From Actinomycetes bacterium (lineage in GTDB: Bacteria; Actinomycetota; Acidimicrobiia; Acidimicrobiales; Palsa-688), in NCBI GenBank assembly GCA_021827225.1, contig JAKAXG010000275.1, positions 1 through 6,266 of the forward strand: a stretch of 6,266 nt of DNA, in the 5' to 3' direction. Shown here one piece after another: positions 1-5,089 of this stretch. Each line of letters starts with the position of its first letter. Position 1 is the stretch's first letter. The notes beneath the pieces are model-generated. The model saw nothing but the letters and a program-made list of their open reading frames with translations, did not search any database and was not told the origin of the DNA. A program made the translations under genes and the position numbers.

Positions 1-302
1 GGCTGAGCACCTCCGACTACGCGGTGTCGAACTACACGATCCCGGTCGAGGAGTCCATCCCTCCCCTTACCCAGCTCGGCACCCAGACCCAGAGCCTGCT
101 CGCCAGCGACCCCTTCTACAACACCTACATCAAGGACATCCTGCCGACGGTGGTCCTGCCGCCCTGGGGCCCGTCATACACCGCGGCCTACACGCCCATC
201 ATGGACACCATCCAGCAGGTCATGACCAGCGGGACGTCGCCGGCCAGCGCGGCCAAGTCGCTGCAATCCCAACTCCAGTCGGCCCTGGCCGGAGCCAGCT
301 GA
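1..302 (+). CDS. ABC sugar-importer substrate-binding protein, C-terminal fragment
   Basis: This is the 3' end of a gene whose start lies left of the window. The frame is open from base 3 to the TGA at 300-302, giving about 99 residues. Visible content is typical of the C-terminal lobe of family-1 extracellular solute-binding proteins: a segment reading DPFYNTYIKDILPTVVLPPW, then an amphipathic helix region (YTPIMDTIQQVMTSG), then the usual closing pattern of an Ala/Ser/Gln-rich helix (SPASAAKSLQSQLQSAL). In this family the corresponding end normally reads roughly as SVEEALKEAQKQLE. The GTG at 24 is internal, since coding continues upstream of it. The identification rests largely on context: it is followed after 10 bases by two CUT1 permeases and their ATPase. 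It would be a lipoprotein or secreted protein that captures sugar outside the membrane and delivers it to the permease pair. The substrate cannot be told from this fragment. Confidence 0.8.
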   Translation, partial: LSTSDYAVSNYTIPVEESIPPLTQLGTQTQSLLASDPFYNTYIKDILPTVVLPPWGPSYTAAYTPIMDTIQQVMTSGTSPASAAKSLQSQLQSALAGAS

Positions 303-303
303 C

Positions 304-315
304 AGGAGCTGCGTG
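304..315 (+). promoter_or_regulatory. Ribosome binding site and GTG start of the MalF-type permease
   Basis: An AGGAG (304-308) lies 4 bases before the GTG at 313, a slightly short spacing. It sits between the arms CAGCT (296-300) and AGCTG (307-311), a weak 5-bp inverted repeat that would partly cover the site. The gap between the binding-protein stop and this start is only 10 bases, so the genes are almost certainly cotranscribed. Confidence 0.6.
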
Positions 316-1257
316 ACAGTCGTATCGACCGACGCCACGACGACCGCCGGCGGGCCGCCGCCGGCGGTGTCGAGGCGCTCCGGGCGGAGGCGGACCCGGG
401 TGTTCGACTGGATGGCCATCCCCGCCATCGTGGTGCTGGCCGGGGTCATCGGCTACCCGATGGTGAGGGCCATCCAGCTGTCGTTCACCAACACCAACCT
501 CCTCAACTCCGGGGGGAACAAGTCGGTCGGGTTCAGCAACTACCACACGCTGTTCACCAACGACCCCATCTTCTGGCAGTCGCTGGAGCACACGATGGTC
601 TACACCTTCGTCTCGGTGGCGGTGGCCGGCCTGATCGGGCTGCTGCTGGCCCTGGCCACCGAGAACATGGGGGGGATCTGGCGGGTGGTGCGCACCTTGA
701 TGCTCACCCCCTGGGGGGTGCCGGTGATCGTCGTCGCCTTCCTCTTCTACTACATGTTCCAGGACCGGGGCGGGGTGGTGAACGAGGCCCTCATGAACCT
801 GGGGATCATCCACACGCCGATCCTGTGGCTGGGCAACGGCCGGTGGGCCATGATCTCGGTCATCGTGGCCAACGTGTGGTCCACGACCCCGTTCTTCCTG
901 CTCATGTTCACCGCCGCCCTGGCGTCGGTGCCGAACGAGGTCGTCGAGGCGGCCCGGGTGGACCGGGCCGGGGCCCTGTCCATGCTGACCAGGATCAAGC
1001 TGCCCTACCTGCGCACCGCCGCCGTGCTGGGGGCGCTGTTGATGGTCATCCAGAACTTCAACAACTTCCCCCTCATCTACTCGATGACCAAGGGGGGGCC
1101 GGTCAACAGCACCACCACCCTGGTGATCTACGTGTACCAGCTGGCGTTCGACCAGTTCCATCTCGGCTTCGCCTCCGCCGTGGGCGTCATCTGGCTGGTC
1201 ATCCTCCTGGTGTTCGCGGCGGTGTTCATCCGGCTCATGAAGGAGCGCCCGGCATGA
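313..1257 (+). CDS. CUT1 ABC sugar-importer permease, MalF type
   Basis: This 314-residue inner-membrane protein is one half of the translocation channel of a carbohydrate ABC importer. A basic N-terminal tail (RRSGRRRTR, about 21-29) precedes six hydrophobic segments at about 33-57, 95-117, 135-154, 178-206, 235-256 and 286-309. This is the short MalF form, without the extra N-terminal helices and large periplasmic loop of E. coli MalF. The cytoplasmic coupling loop before TM5 carries the EAA motif EAARVDRAGALSMLTRIKLP (from E212), which docks onto the ATPase. The glycine usually found at motif position 7 is Arg218 here, with a glycine two residues later. After TM5 the family pattern NFNNFPLIYSMTKGGP is intact, as is the TTTLVIYVYQLAF stretch. 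The start chosen is the GTG at 313 with AGGAG just upstream. The stop overlaps the next gene by 4 bp, so the two permeases are made together. Confidence 0.93.
   Translation: MTVVSTDATTTAGGPPPAVSRRSGRRRTRVFDWMAIPAIVVLAGVIGYPMVRAIQLSFTNTNLLNSGGNKSVGFSNYHTLFTNDPIFWQSLEHTMVYTFVSVAVAGLIGLLLALATENMGGIWRVVRTLMLTPWGVPVIVVAFLFYYMFQDRGGVVNEALMNLGIIHTPILWLGNGRWAMISVIVANVWSTTPFFLLMFTAALASVPNEVVEAARVDRAGALSMLTRIKLPYLRTAAVLGALLMVIQNFNNFPLIYSMTKGGPVNSTTTLVIYVYQLAFDQFHLGFASAVGVIWLVILLVFAAVFIRLMKERPA
1240..1257 (+). promoter_or_regulatory. RBS and ATGA stop-start overlap between the two permease genes
   Basis: AAGGAG (1240-1245), inside the last codons of the MalF-type gene, stands 8 bases before the ATG at 1254. 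The TGA of the first gene (1255-1257) shares bases with this ATG. This sets the MalG-type start at 1254 rather than at any upstream start in the same frame, and points to translational coupling that keeps the two subunits at equal levels. Confidence 0.85.
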
Positions 1258-2159
1258 CGGCCACCTTGTCGAGGGCCGAGCCGGCCGGCCGGGTCGAGGC
1301 GCCCAGCCGCCGGCGGCGCCTGCCGTGGGGCCCCGGGCGGATCGTGGCCGCCGTCCTGGTGATCCTCGGGCTGTGCGTGGCGCTGGCCCCGGTGTACTGG
1401 ATGGTGGCCACCGCCTTCAAGACCCCGTTCGCCGCCAGTTCCATCACGCCCAGCTACTACCCCCACAAGCTGAGCCTGTCCAACTTCAACGAGCTGCTGG
1501 TCAAGGGGGCCGTCCCGTTCAAGACGTTCCTCGTCAACAGCGCCATCACCTCTTTGATCGCCTCGGTCGTGGCCGTGATCATCTCGGCCCTGGCCGGCTA
1601 CAGCTTCTCCCGATCGAAGTGGAAGCTGCGGGGCGCCACCAGCATCGTGGTGCTGGCCACCCAGATGCTGCCCCTGGTGGTCTTCGTCGGGCCCCTCTAC
1701 CTGATGCTCCTCGACGCCCACCTGCTCAACACCTACCTGGGCCTGATCATCGGCTACACCTCCTTCGCCATCCCGTTCGGGTCGTGGCTGATGAAGGGCT
1801 TCTTCGACGCCGTACCGGTGGAGCTGGAAGAGGCCGCCCGGGTCGACGGGTACGGCCGGTTCTCGACCCTGGTGCGCGTGGTCGCCCCCACCGTCATCCC
1901 CGGGCTGCTGACCACCGGGGTGTTCGTGTTCATCAACAGCTGGAACAACCTGCTCTACCCCCTGACCCTGGTGACGAGCAACTCCCACCAGACCCTGCCG
2001 CCGGGCCTGCTGGACAGCTTCGTCGGCCAGTTCAACACCGACTGGGGCGGCATGATGGCCGCCGCCGTCATCACCACCATTCCCCTGACCGTGGCCTTCT
2101 TCGCCGTCCAGCGTTACATGGTTCGGGGCATGACCGCCGGCGCGCTGGCCGGGACCTGA
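1254..2159 (+). CDS. CUT1 ABC sugar-importer permease, MalG type
   Basis: This 301-residue membrane subunit is the partner of the preceding MalF-type protein. A basic N-terminus (RRRRLPWGPGR, about 18-28) precedes six hydrophobic segments at about 30-54, 93-116, 128-152, 160-183, 217-240 and 267-289. The EAA coupling motif EAARVDGYGRFSTLVRVVAP starts at E193 and keeps the canonical glycine (G199). Family features include APVYWMVATAFK at the end of TM1, the SFAIPFGSWLMKGFF stretch before the EAA loop, NSWNNLLYPLTL after it, and the C-terminal YMVRGMTAGALAG, which is characteristic of MalG-like proteins. The frame is open upstream inside the malF-like gene, but the ATGA overlap, the AAGGAG at 1240-1245 and the family's normal length all support the start at 1254. 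It acts in the cytoplasmic membrane as part of a heterodimeric channel. The substrate is a sugar, oligosaccharide or polyol of unknown identity. Confidence 0.94.
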   Translation: MTATLSRAEPAGRVEAPSRRRRLPWGPGRIVAAVLVILGLCVALAPVYWMVATAFKTPFAASSITPSYYPHKLSLSNFNELLVKGAVPFKTFLVNSAITSLIASVVAVIISALAGYSFSRSKWKLRGATSIVVLATQMLPLVVFVGPLYLMLLDAHLLNTYLGLIIGYTSFAIPFGSWLMKGFFDAVPVELEEAARVDGYGRFSTLVRVVAPTVIPGLLTTGVFVFINSWNNLLYPLTLVTSNSHQTLPPGLLDSFVGQFNTDWGGMMAAAVITTIPLTVAFFAVQRYMVRGMTAGALAGT

Positions 2160-2178
2160 CCGATACGAGAGCGCAGAG

Positions 2179-3282
2179 ATGGCAACCATATCGATAAGAG
2201 GTGTAGAGAAGCGGTTCGGTGGGGGCCCGCAGGTCCTCCGCAGCTGCGACCTGGAGATCGAGGACCACGAGTTCCTGGTCCTGGTGGGACCGTCCGGATC
2301 GGGCAAGACCACCCTCCTGCGCATCATCGCCGGCCTGGAGGAGGCCACCACCGGCGACCTGTACTTCGGCGACCGCTGCGTCAACGACATCGACGTGGGC
2401 GACCGCGACATCGCCATGGTGTTCCAGAACTACGGCCTGTACCCGCACATGACGGTGCGCAACAACATGGCGTTCGGCCTGCGGCGCCGGCGGGTGCCCA
2501 AGCCGGAGATCGAGCGCAAGGTCACCGAGGCGGCCACCCTGCTGGGCATAGAGGCCCTGCTCGACCGCCGCCCCCGGCAGCTGTCGGGAGGCCAGCGTCA
2601 GCGGGTCGCCCTGGGCCGGGCCATCGTCCGGGACCCGGCGGTGTTCCTGCTGGACGAGCCGTTGTCCAACCTGGACGCCCACCTGCGGCTGCAGATGCGC
2701 ACCGAGATCCTCAAGGTCCACCGGGCCGTGACCGCCACCACCGTCTATGTCACCCACGACCAGGTGGAAGCCATGACCATGGGGGACCGCATCGCCGTCA
2801 TGCACGACGGGCTGATCCAGCAGTGCGGCTCGCCCCAGGAGCTCTACGACCACCCGGTGAACCGGTTCGTGGCCGGGTTCATCGGCACCCCGGCCATGGG
2901 CTTCCTCAACTGCTCGGTGAGCCGCAGGGACGGGGCGGTGACCCTGGTGAGAGAAGGCGTGAACCTGCAGCTGCCGCCCGAGGTCGCCTCGCAGCTCACC
3001 CTGCCCGACGGGGCACCGGCGGTGGCCGGGGTGCGGCCGGAGGACCTGCGGCTGGTCCCGGTCGGCTCGTGGCCGGAGGAGAACTCCCTGGTGCGGGGGG
3101 CGGTGGAGGTGGTGGAGCCGCTCGGGCCCGAGCAGCACCTGATCGTCGACGTCGGAGGCGACGTGATCACCGCCCGGGTGGGCCGCGACGTCAACGCCAG
3201 CCCCGGCGAGAAGGTCGGACTGGCCGTGTCGCCGAACCGCCTCCGGCTGTTCTCGGCCGACTCCGGGGAGGCCCTGCTGTGA
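2179..3282 (+). CDS. CUT1 ABC importer ATPase (MalK/UgpC/MsiK-like)
   Basis: This 367-residue cytoplasmic ATPase powers the sugar importer. All nucleotide-binding elements are intact: Walker A GPSGSGKTT (37-45), Q-loop FQNYGLYP (Q83), signature LSGGQ (135-139), Walker B VFLLDEP with catalytic E160, D-loop SNLDA (163-167) and H-loop THDQVEAM (H193). The stretch GTPAMGFLNCSV near residue 238 opens the C-terminal TOBE/regulatory region, which includes AGVRPEDLRLVP and a VVEPLGPEQHLIVDV segment. Length and order match MalK/UgpC-type proteins. Many actinobacteria run several CUT1 importers with one shared ATPase (MsiK) encoded elsewhere. Here the ATPase sits in the transporter operon, 19 bases after the MalG-type gene. 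The RBS is weak (GAGAG at 2167-2171, 7 bases before the ATG). The first codons (ATA TCG ATA AGA GGT GTA) are unusually AT-rich for this window. Confidence 0.96.
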   Translation: MATISIRGVEKRFGGGPQVLRSCDLEIEDHEFLVLVGPSGSGKTTLLRIIAGLEEATTGDLYFGDRCVNDIDVGDRDIAMVFQNYGLYPHMTVRNNMAFGLRRRRVPKPEIERKVTEAATLLGIEALLDRRPRQLSGGQRQRVALGRAIVRDPAVFLLDEPLSNLDAHLRLQMRTEILKVHRAVTATTVYVTHDQVEAMTMGDRIAVMHDGLIQQCGSPQELYDHPVNRFVAGFIGTPAMGFLNCSVSRRDGAVTLVREGVNLQLPPEVASQLTLPDGAPAVAGVRPEDLRLVPVGSWPEENSLVRGAVEVVEPLGPEQHLIVDVGGDVITARVGRDVNASPGEKVGLAVSPNRLRLFSADSGEALL

Positions 3283-3305
3283 CCCGGACCGGCCCTCCGA
3301 GCTGA
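3265..3305 (+). other. Strong RBS and 8-codon mini-ORF bridging the ATPase and lactonase genes (candidate)
   Basis: GGGGAGG (3265-3271), in the last codons of the ATPase gene, is the best Shine-Dalgarno match at this junction. It lies 7 bases before a GTG at 3279 that overlaps the ATPase stop (GTGA). Translation from that GTG would give MTRTGPPS and stop at the TGA 3303-3305, only 9 bases before the lactonase GTG at 3315. The mini-ORF and the lactonase are in the same reading frame, separated by this single stop. The lactonase start itself has no good RBS. The arrangement may allow ribosomes ending the ATPase gene to reinitiate and pass on to the lactonase, or it may be a relic of a longer gene start interrupted by a stop. 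No peptide function is claimed. Confidence 0.3.
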
Positions 3306-3314
3306 GCGACGGCG

Positions 3315-4184
3315 GTGCAGAAGCTCTACTCGGCGGAAGTGGTGCTGGCCGCAGGAGCCCGGCTGGGGGAGGGCCCGAGCTGGGACGCGACCCGCCGGCG
3401 CCTGCTGTGGGTGGACATCCCCGCCGGCCTGGTCCACCTCCTCGACCCCTCCAGCGGGGACGACACGACCCTGGCGTTGAACCAGCCGGTGGGGGCGGTG
3501 GTGGCCGACACCTCCGGTGGCCTGGCGGTGGCGGTCCGCGACGGTTTCGGCCAGCTGGACGACAGCGGCGAGTTCCAGCTGAGGTTCGACCTGGCCCGGC
3601 CCGGGTTCCGCATGAACGACGGCAAGTGCTCGCCCGACGGGGCCTTCTGGGCCGGGACCATGGCCGACGACGCCGGCAGCAGCACCGGCCGGCTCTACCG
3701 GCTGGCCCCCGGCTGGAAGGGATGGGAGCCGGCGCTCGACGGGCTGACCATATCCAACGGCCTGGCCTGGTCACCCGACGGCCGGCGGATGTACTTCATC
3801 GACACCCCGACCCGCCGGGTGGACGTGTTCGACACCGAGGCCGGCTCGGCCCGCCTGGCTGACCGGCGGGCGGTGGTGCGGGTGCCCGACGGCGCCGGGA
3901 ACCCCGACGGGATGGCCATCGACGACGAGGGCTGCCTGTGGGTGGCGCTGGCCCACGCCGGCCGGGTGCAGCGCTACCGCCCGGACGGCACCCCCGACGT
4001 GGCCGTCGCCGTTCCGGTCCCCCAGGTGACCAGCTGTTGCTTCGGCGGCGACCGGGGCGACGTGCTGTTCATCACCACCGGCCGCCGCGGCGCCGAGACC
4101 GACCCGCTGGCCGGGGCGGTGTTCGCCTGCCGCCCCGGGGCCACCGGTCTGGCGGCGGTACCCTACCGGGGGGCGACCGGATGA
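3315..4184 (+). CDS. SMP-30/gluconolactonase/LRE-family sugar lactone hydrolase
   Basis: This 289-residue, probably cytosolic, six-bladed beta-propeller enzyme has no signal peptide. The four divalent-metal ligands known from human SMP-30/regucalcin (Glu18, Asn103, Asn154, Asp204) all have counterparts: E19 in LGEGPSWD, N101 in FRMNDGK, N148 in TISNGLAWSPDG and D198 in NPDGMAIDDEG. The substrate-contacting Arg two residues before the first Asn is also present (R99). Family members hydrolyse aldonolactones such as gluconolactone, galactonolactone, arabinonolactone or xylonolactone to sugar acids. Which one is used here cannot be read from the sequence. The gene follows the sugar-importer ATPase by 32 bases on the same strand, which suggests it acts on an oxidised form of the imported sugar. 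The GTG at 3315 is the only start between the upstream in-frame TGA (3303-3305) and the conserved region. It gives the normal 18 residues before the first metal ligand. Its own RBS is poor. Confidence 0.93.
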   Translation: MQKLYSAEVVLAAGARLGEGPSWDATRRRLLWVDIPAGLVHLLDPSSGDDTTLALNQPVGAVVADTSGGLAVAVRDGFGQLDDSGEFQLRFDLARPGFRMNDGKCSPDGAFWAGTMADDAGSSTGRLYRLAPGWKGWEPALDGLTISNGLAWSPDGRRMYFIDTPTRRVDVFDTEAGSARLADRRAVVRVPDGAGNPDGMAIDDEGCLWVALAHAGRVQRYRPDGTPDVAVAVPVPQVTSCCFGGDRGDVLFITTGRRGAETDPLAGAVFACRPGATGLAAVPYRGATG

Positions 4185-4281
4185 CCAATGTGGCGAGGGT
4201 CCCAGTCGGACCTCTTACCCCCACCGGTACTATTGACCACGCCGCTCCGACGTACGGACGCGCACCGACGAAGGGCTAGCG
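4185..4281 (+). promoter_or_regulatory. Intergenic region ahead of the GntR regulator, with a candidate promoter
   Basis: This 97-bp gap is the only one in the window long enough for a full promoter. TACTAT (4228-4233) fits the TANNNT form of a -10 element. A 17-bp spacer places GTCGGA (4205-4210) at -35, a poor match. A TTGACC at 4233-4238 resembles a -35 element, but the nearest -10-like sequence, TACGGA (4253-4258), is only 14 bp away. If TACTAT is used, transcription would start near 4240 and leave a leader of about 40 bases. CCGACG occurs twice in direct orientation (4247-4252, 4265-4270), and GTCGG (4205-4209) is its partial reverse complement. GAAGGG (4270-4275) is a good RBS, 6 bases before the ATG at 4282. 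Confidence 0.4.
4197..4213. repeat. Short inverted repeat, candidate operator or weak terminator
   Basis: The arms GGTCC (4198-4202) and GGACC (4208-4212) are perfect reverse complements around a 5-base centre, with a possible G-T pair outside them. Within the dyad is GTCGGAC (4205-4211), itself symmetric around its middle base and matching the GTnnnAC core seen in many GntR-family operators. The outer T and A of the wider consensus are absent. It overlaps the likely -35 region of the regulator gene, where a repressor would block transcription. It could also be a weak terminator for the upstream operon, but the stem is short and no run of Ts follows. Confidence 0.3.
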
Positions 4282-5049
4282 ATGGACCCCCTCTGGAGTC
4301 CCATCAAAGAGACAGGCAGCCTGACCGACAGGATCGCCGAGCGGATCGACACGCTCATCACCAAGCAGCAGCTGGCCCCCGGCGCCCGGCTGCCGTCCGA
4401 ACGGGAGATGGCCCGCATGCTGGGCGTCAGCCGCCCGGCGCTGCGGGAAGCGGTGAAGGTCCTCGCCGCCCGCGGCCGGCTGGTGGTCCGCCACGGTCAG
4501 GGCGTGTTCGTGGGCACCGGCGACACCGACTCCCTGCGGGGCCGGTTGCTCGGCCTTGAGGTGGACCTCATCGAGCTGTACGCCATGCGGGAGGTGCTGG
4601 AGGTTCCCGCCGCCGGCTGGGCGGCGCTGCGGGCCACCGCCGAGCAGATCGACGAGCTGGCCAACGCCCTGGCGGTGGCGGAGGAGGCGCGGACCGATCC
4701 CATCGACTTCGCCCGGCTGGGGAAGCTGGACGCCGAGTTCCACCTGCTGATCGTGAAGCTGGCCCAGAACCGCTTCTTGAGCGGGACGGTCGGCGTGCTG
4801 CAGGAGATGCTGGCCGCCGGCATGGAGACGACGCTGACCATTCCCGGCCGGGTGGGCCAGTCCCGCCGGGACCACCGGGCCATCTTCGAGGCCATCGCCC
4901 GCCGCGACCCCGACGCCGCCCGGGCCGCGGCGCTGGGTCACATCGAGGGGGCCCGCGACGCCGCCGTGGAGCGGGTGCGACTGGACAGCCGGCCCCTCTC
5001 CATGGACGGCTCCGGGACGATGTCCCGGAGGTCGCGCCCGGCCGGATGA
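4282..5049 (+). CDS. GntR-family transcriptional regulator, FadR subfamily (FCD domain)
   Basis: This 255-residue DNA-binding regulator has an N-terminal winged helix (about 13-78) that follows the GntR pattern: LTDRIAERIDTLI, then LAPGARLPSEREMARMLGVS, then RPALREAVKVLAARGRLVV and a wing RHGQGVFV. The C-terminal all-helical FCD domain (about 95-225) begins LIELYAMREVLEVPAAGWAA. It carries the metal/ligand set D150 and H154 (DAEFH), H198 (RRDHRAIFEAI) and H220 (GHIEGA), matching the Asp/His residues that bind metal and a carboxylate effector in this family. FCD regulators often respond to sugar acids or other carboxylates, which fits a neighbouring lactonase. It probably represses its own gene and perhaps the adjacent transport genes. 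About 30 residues after the FCD core form a Ser/Arg-rich tail with no recognised function, and the DNA for the tail contains a strong hairpin. The ATG at 4282 is supported by GAAGGG at 4270-4275. Confidence 0.93.
   Translation: MDPLWSPIKETGSLTDRIAERIDTLITKQQLAPGARLPSEREMARMLGVSRPALREAVKVLAARGRLVVRHGQGVFVGTGDTDSLRGRLLGLEVDLIELYAMREVLEVPAAGWAALRATAEQIDELANALAVAEEARTDPIDFARLGKLDAEFHLLIVKLAQNRFLSGTVGVLQEMLAAGMETTLTIPGRVGQSRRDHRAIFEAIARRDPDAARAAALGHIEGARDAAVERVRLDSRPLSMDGSGTMSRRSRPAG
5010..5030. repeat. Perfect 9-bp hairpin at the 3' end of the gntR gene
   Basis: CTCCGGGAC (5010-5018) and GTCCCGGAG (5022-5030) are perfect reverse complements around a three-base GAT loop. The right arm ends in GGAG, which with the next base forms the Shine-Dalgarno-like GGAGG at 5027-5031, so a folded mRNA would hide that site. 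No T-run follows on either strand, so it is not a classical intrinsic terminator. It lies within codons for the non-conserved tail of the regulator. Confidence 0.5.
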
Positions 5050-5075
5050 CGCCCTTCCCCGCACAGGTACGGTGA
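5046..5075 (+). other. 9-codon mini-ORF linking gntR to the MFS gene (candidate)
   Basis: An ATG at 5046 overlaps the gntR stop (ATGA). The reading frame encodes MTPFPAQVR and ends at the TGA 5073-5075, which overlaps the proposed MFS start (GTG 5072-5074, read as GTGA). GGAGG (5027-5031) lies 14 bases upstream, longer than the usual spacing. Both ends therefore form stop-start overlaps, as expected if ribosomes reinitiate from gntR through the mini-ORF to the MFS gene. The peptide itself probably has no function. Chance occurrence in GC-rich DNA is possible. Confidence 0.25.
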
Positions 5076-5089
5076 GCCGGCGCTCACCG
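5070..5089. repeat. Perfect 8-bp hairpin enclosing the MFS start codon
   Basis: CGGTGAGC (5070-5077) and GCTCACCG (5082-5089) are perfect reverse complements around the four-base loop CGGC. The left arm contains the GTG start of the MFS gene. Five further Gs and TTTGTT (5095-5100) follow the right arm. This resembles an intrinsic terminator, but the Ts are 5 bases too far from the stem for a good one. It could instead control MFS translation by hiding the start codon, or act in DNA as a dyad for a regulator. Confidence 0.5.

Noticed and set aside
24..302. A complete 92-residue small protein starting at the GTG at 24.
   Set aside because: The frame is open to the left edge and the sequence reads as the C-terminal end of a solute-binding protein, so the GTG is an internal valine codon.
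825..1253. N-terminal extension of the MalG-type gene upstream of 1254, in an open frame.
   Set aside because: The extension translates to Arg/Gly/His-rich shadow sequence inside the MalF-type gene. The ATGA overlap with AAGGAG at 1240-1245 marks the real start.
1297..1321. Inverted repeat AGGCGCC / GGCGCCT with an 11-base loop near the start of the MalG-type gene.
   Set aside because: It lies in codons for an Arg/Pro-rich N-terminal tail of very high GC, where such 7-bp repeats are common by chance, and it has no link to a gene boundary.
2071..3774. Very long open frame on the minus strand (567 codons) across the ATPase and lactonase genes.
   Set aside because: Its product is rich in Arg, Pro, Gly and His with no recognisable domain, and it lies opposite two well-supported genes. 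Such antisense frames are expected from GC-rich codon bias.
4233..4258. TTGACC with TACGGA as the gntR promoter.
   Set aside because: The spacing is only 14 bp and the -10 is poor. TACTAT at 4228-4233 is a better -10 candidate, though its -35 is weak.
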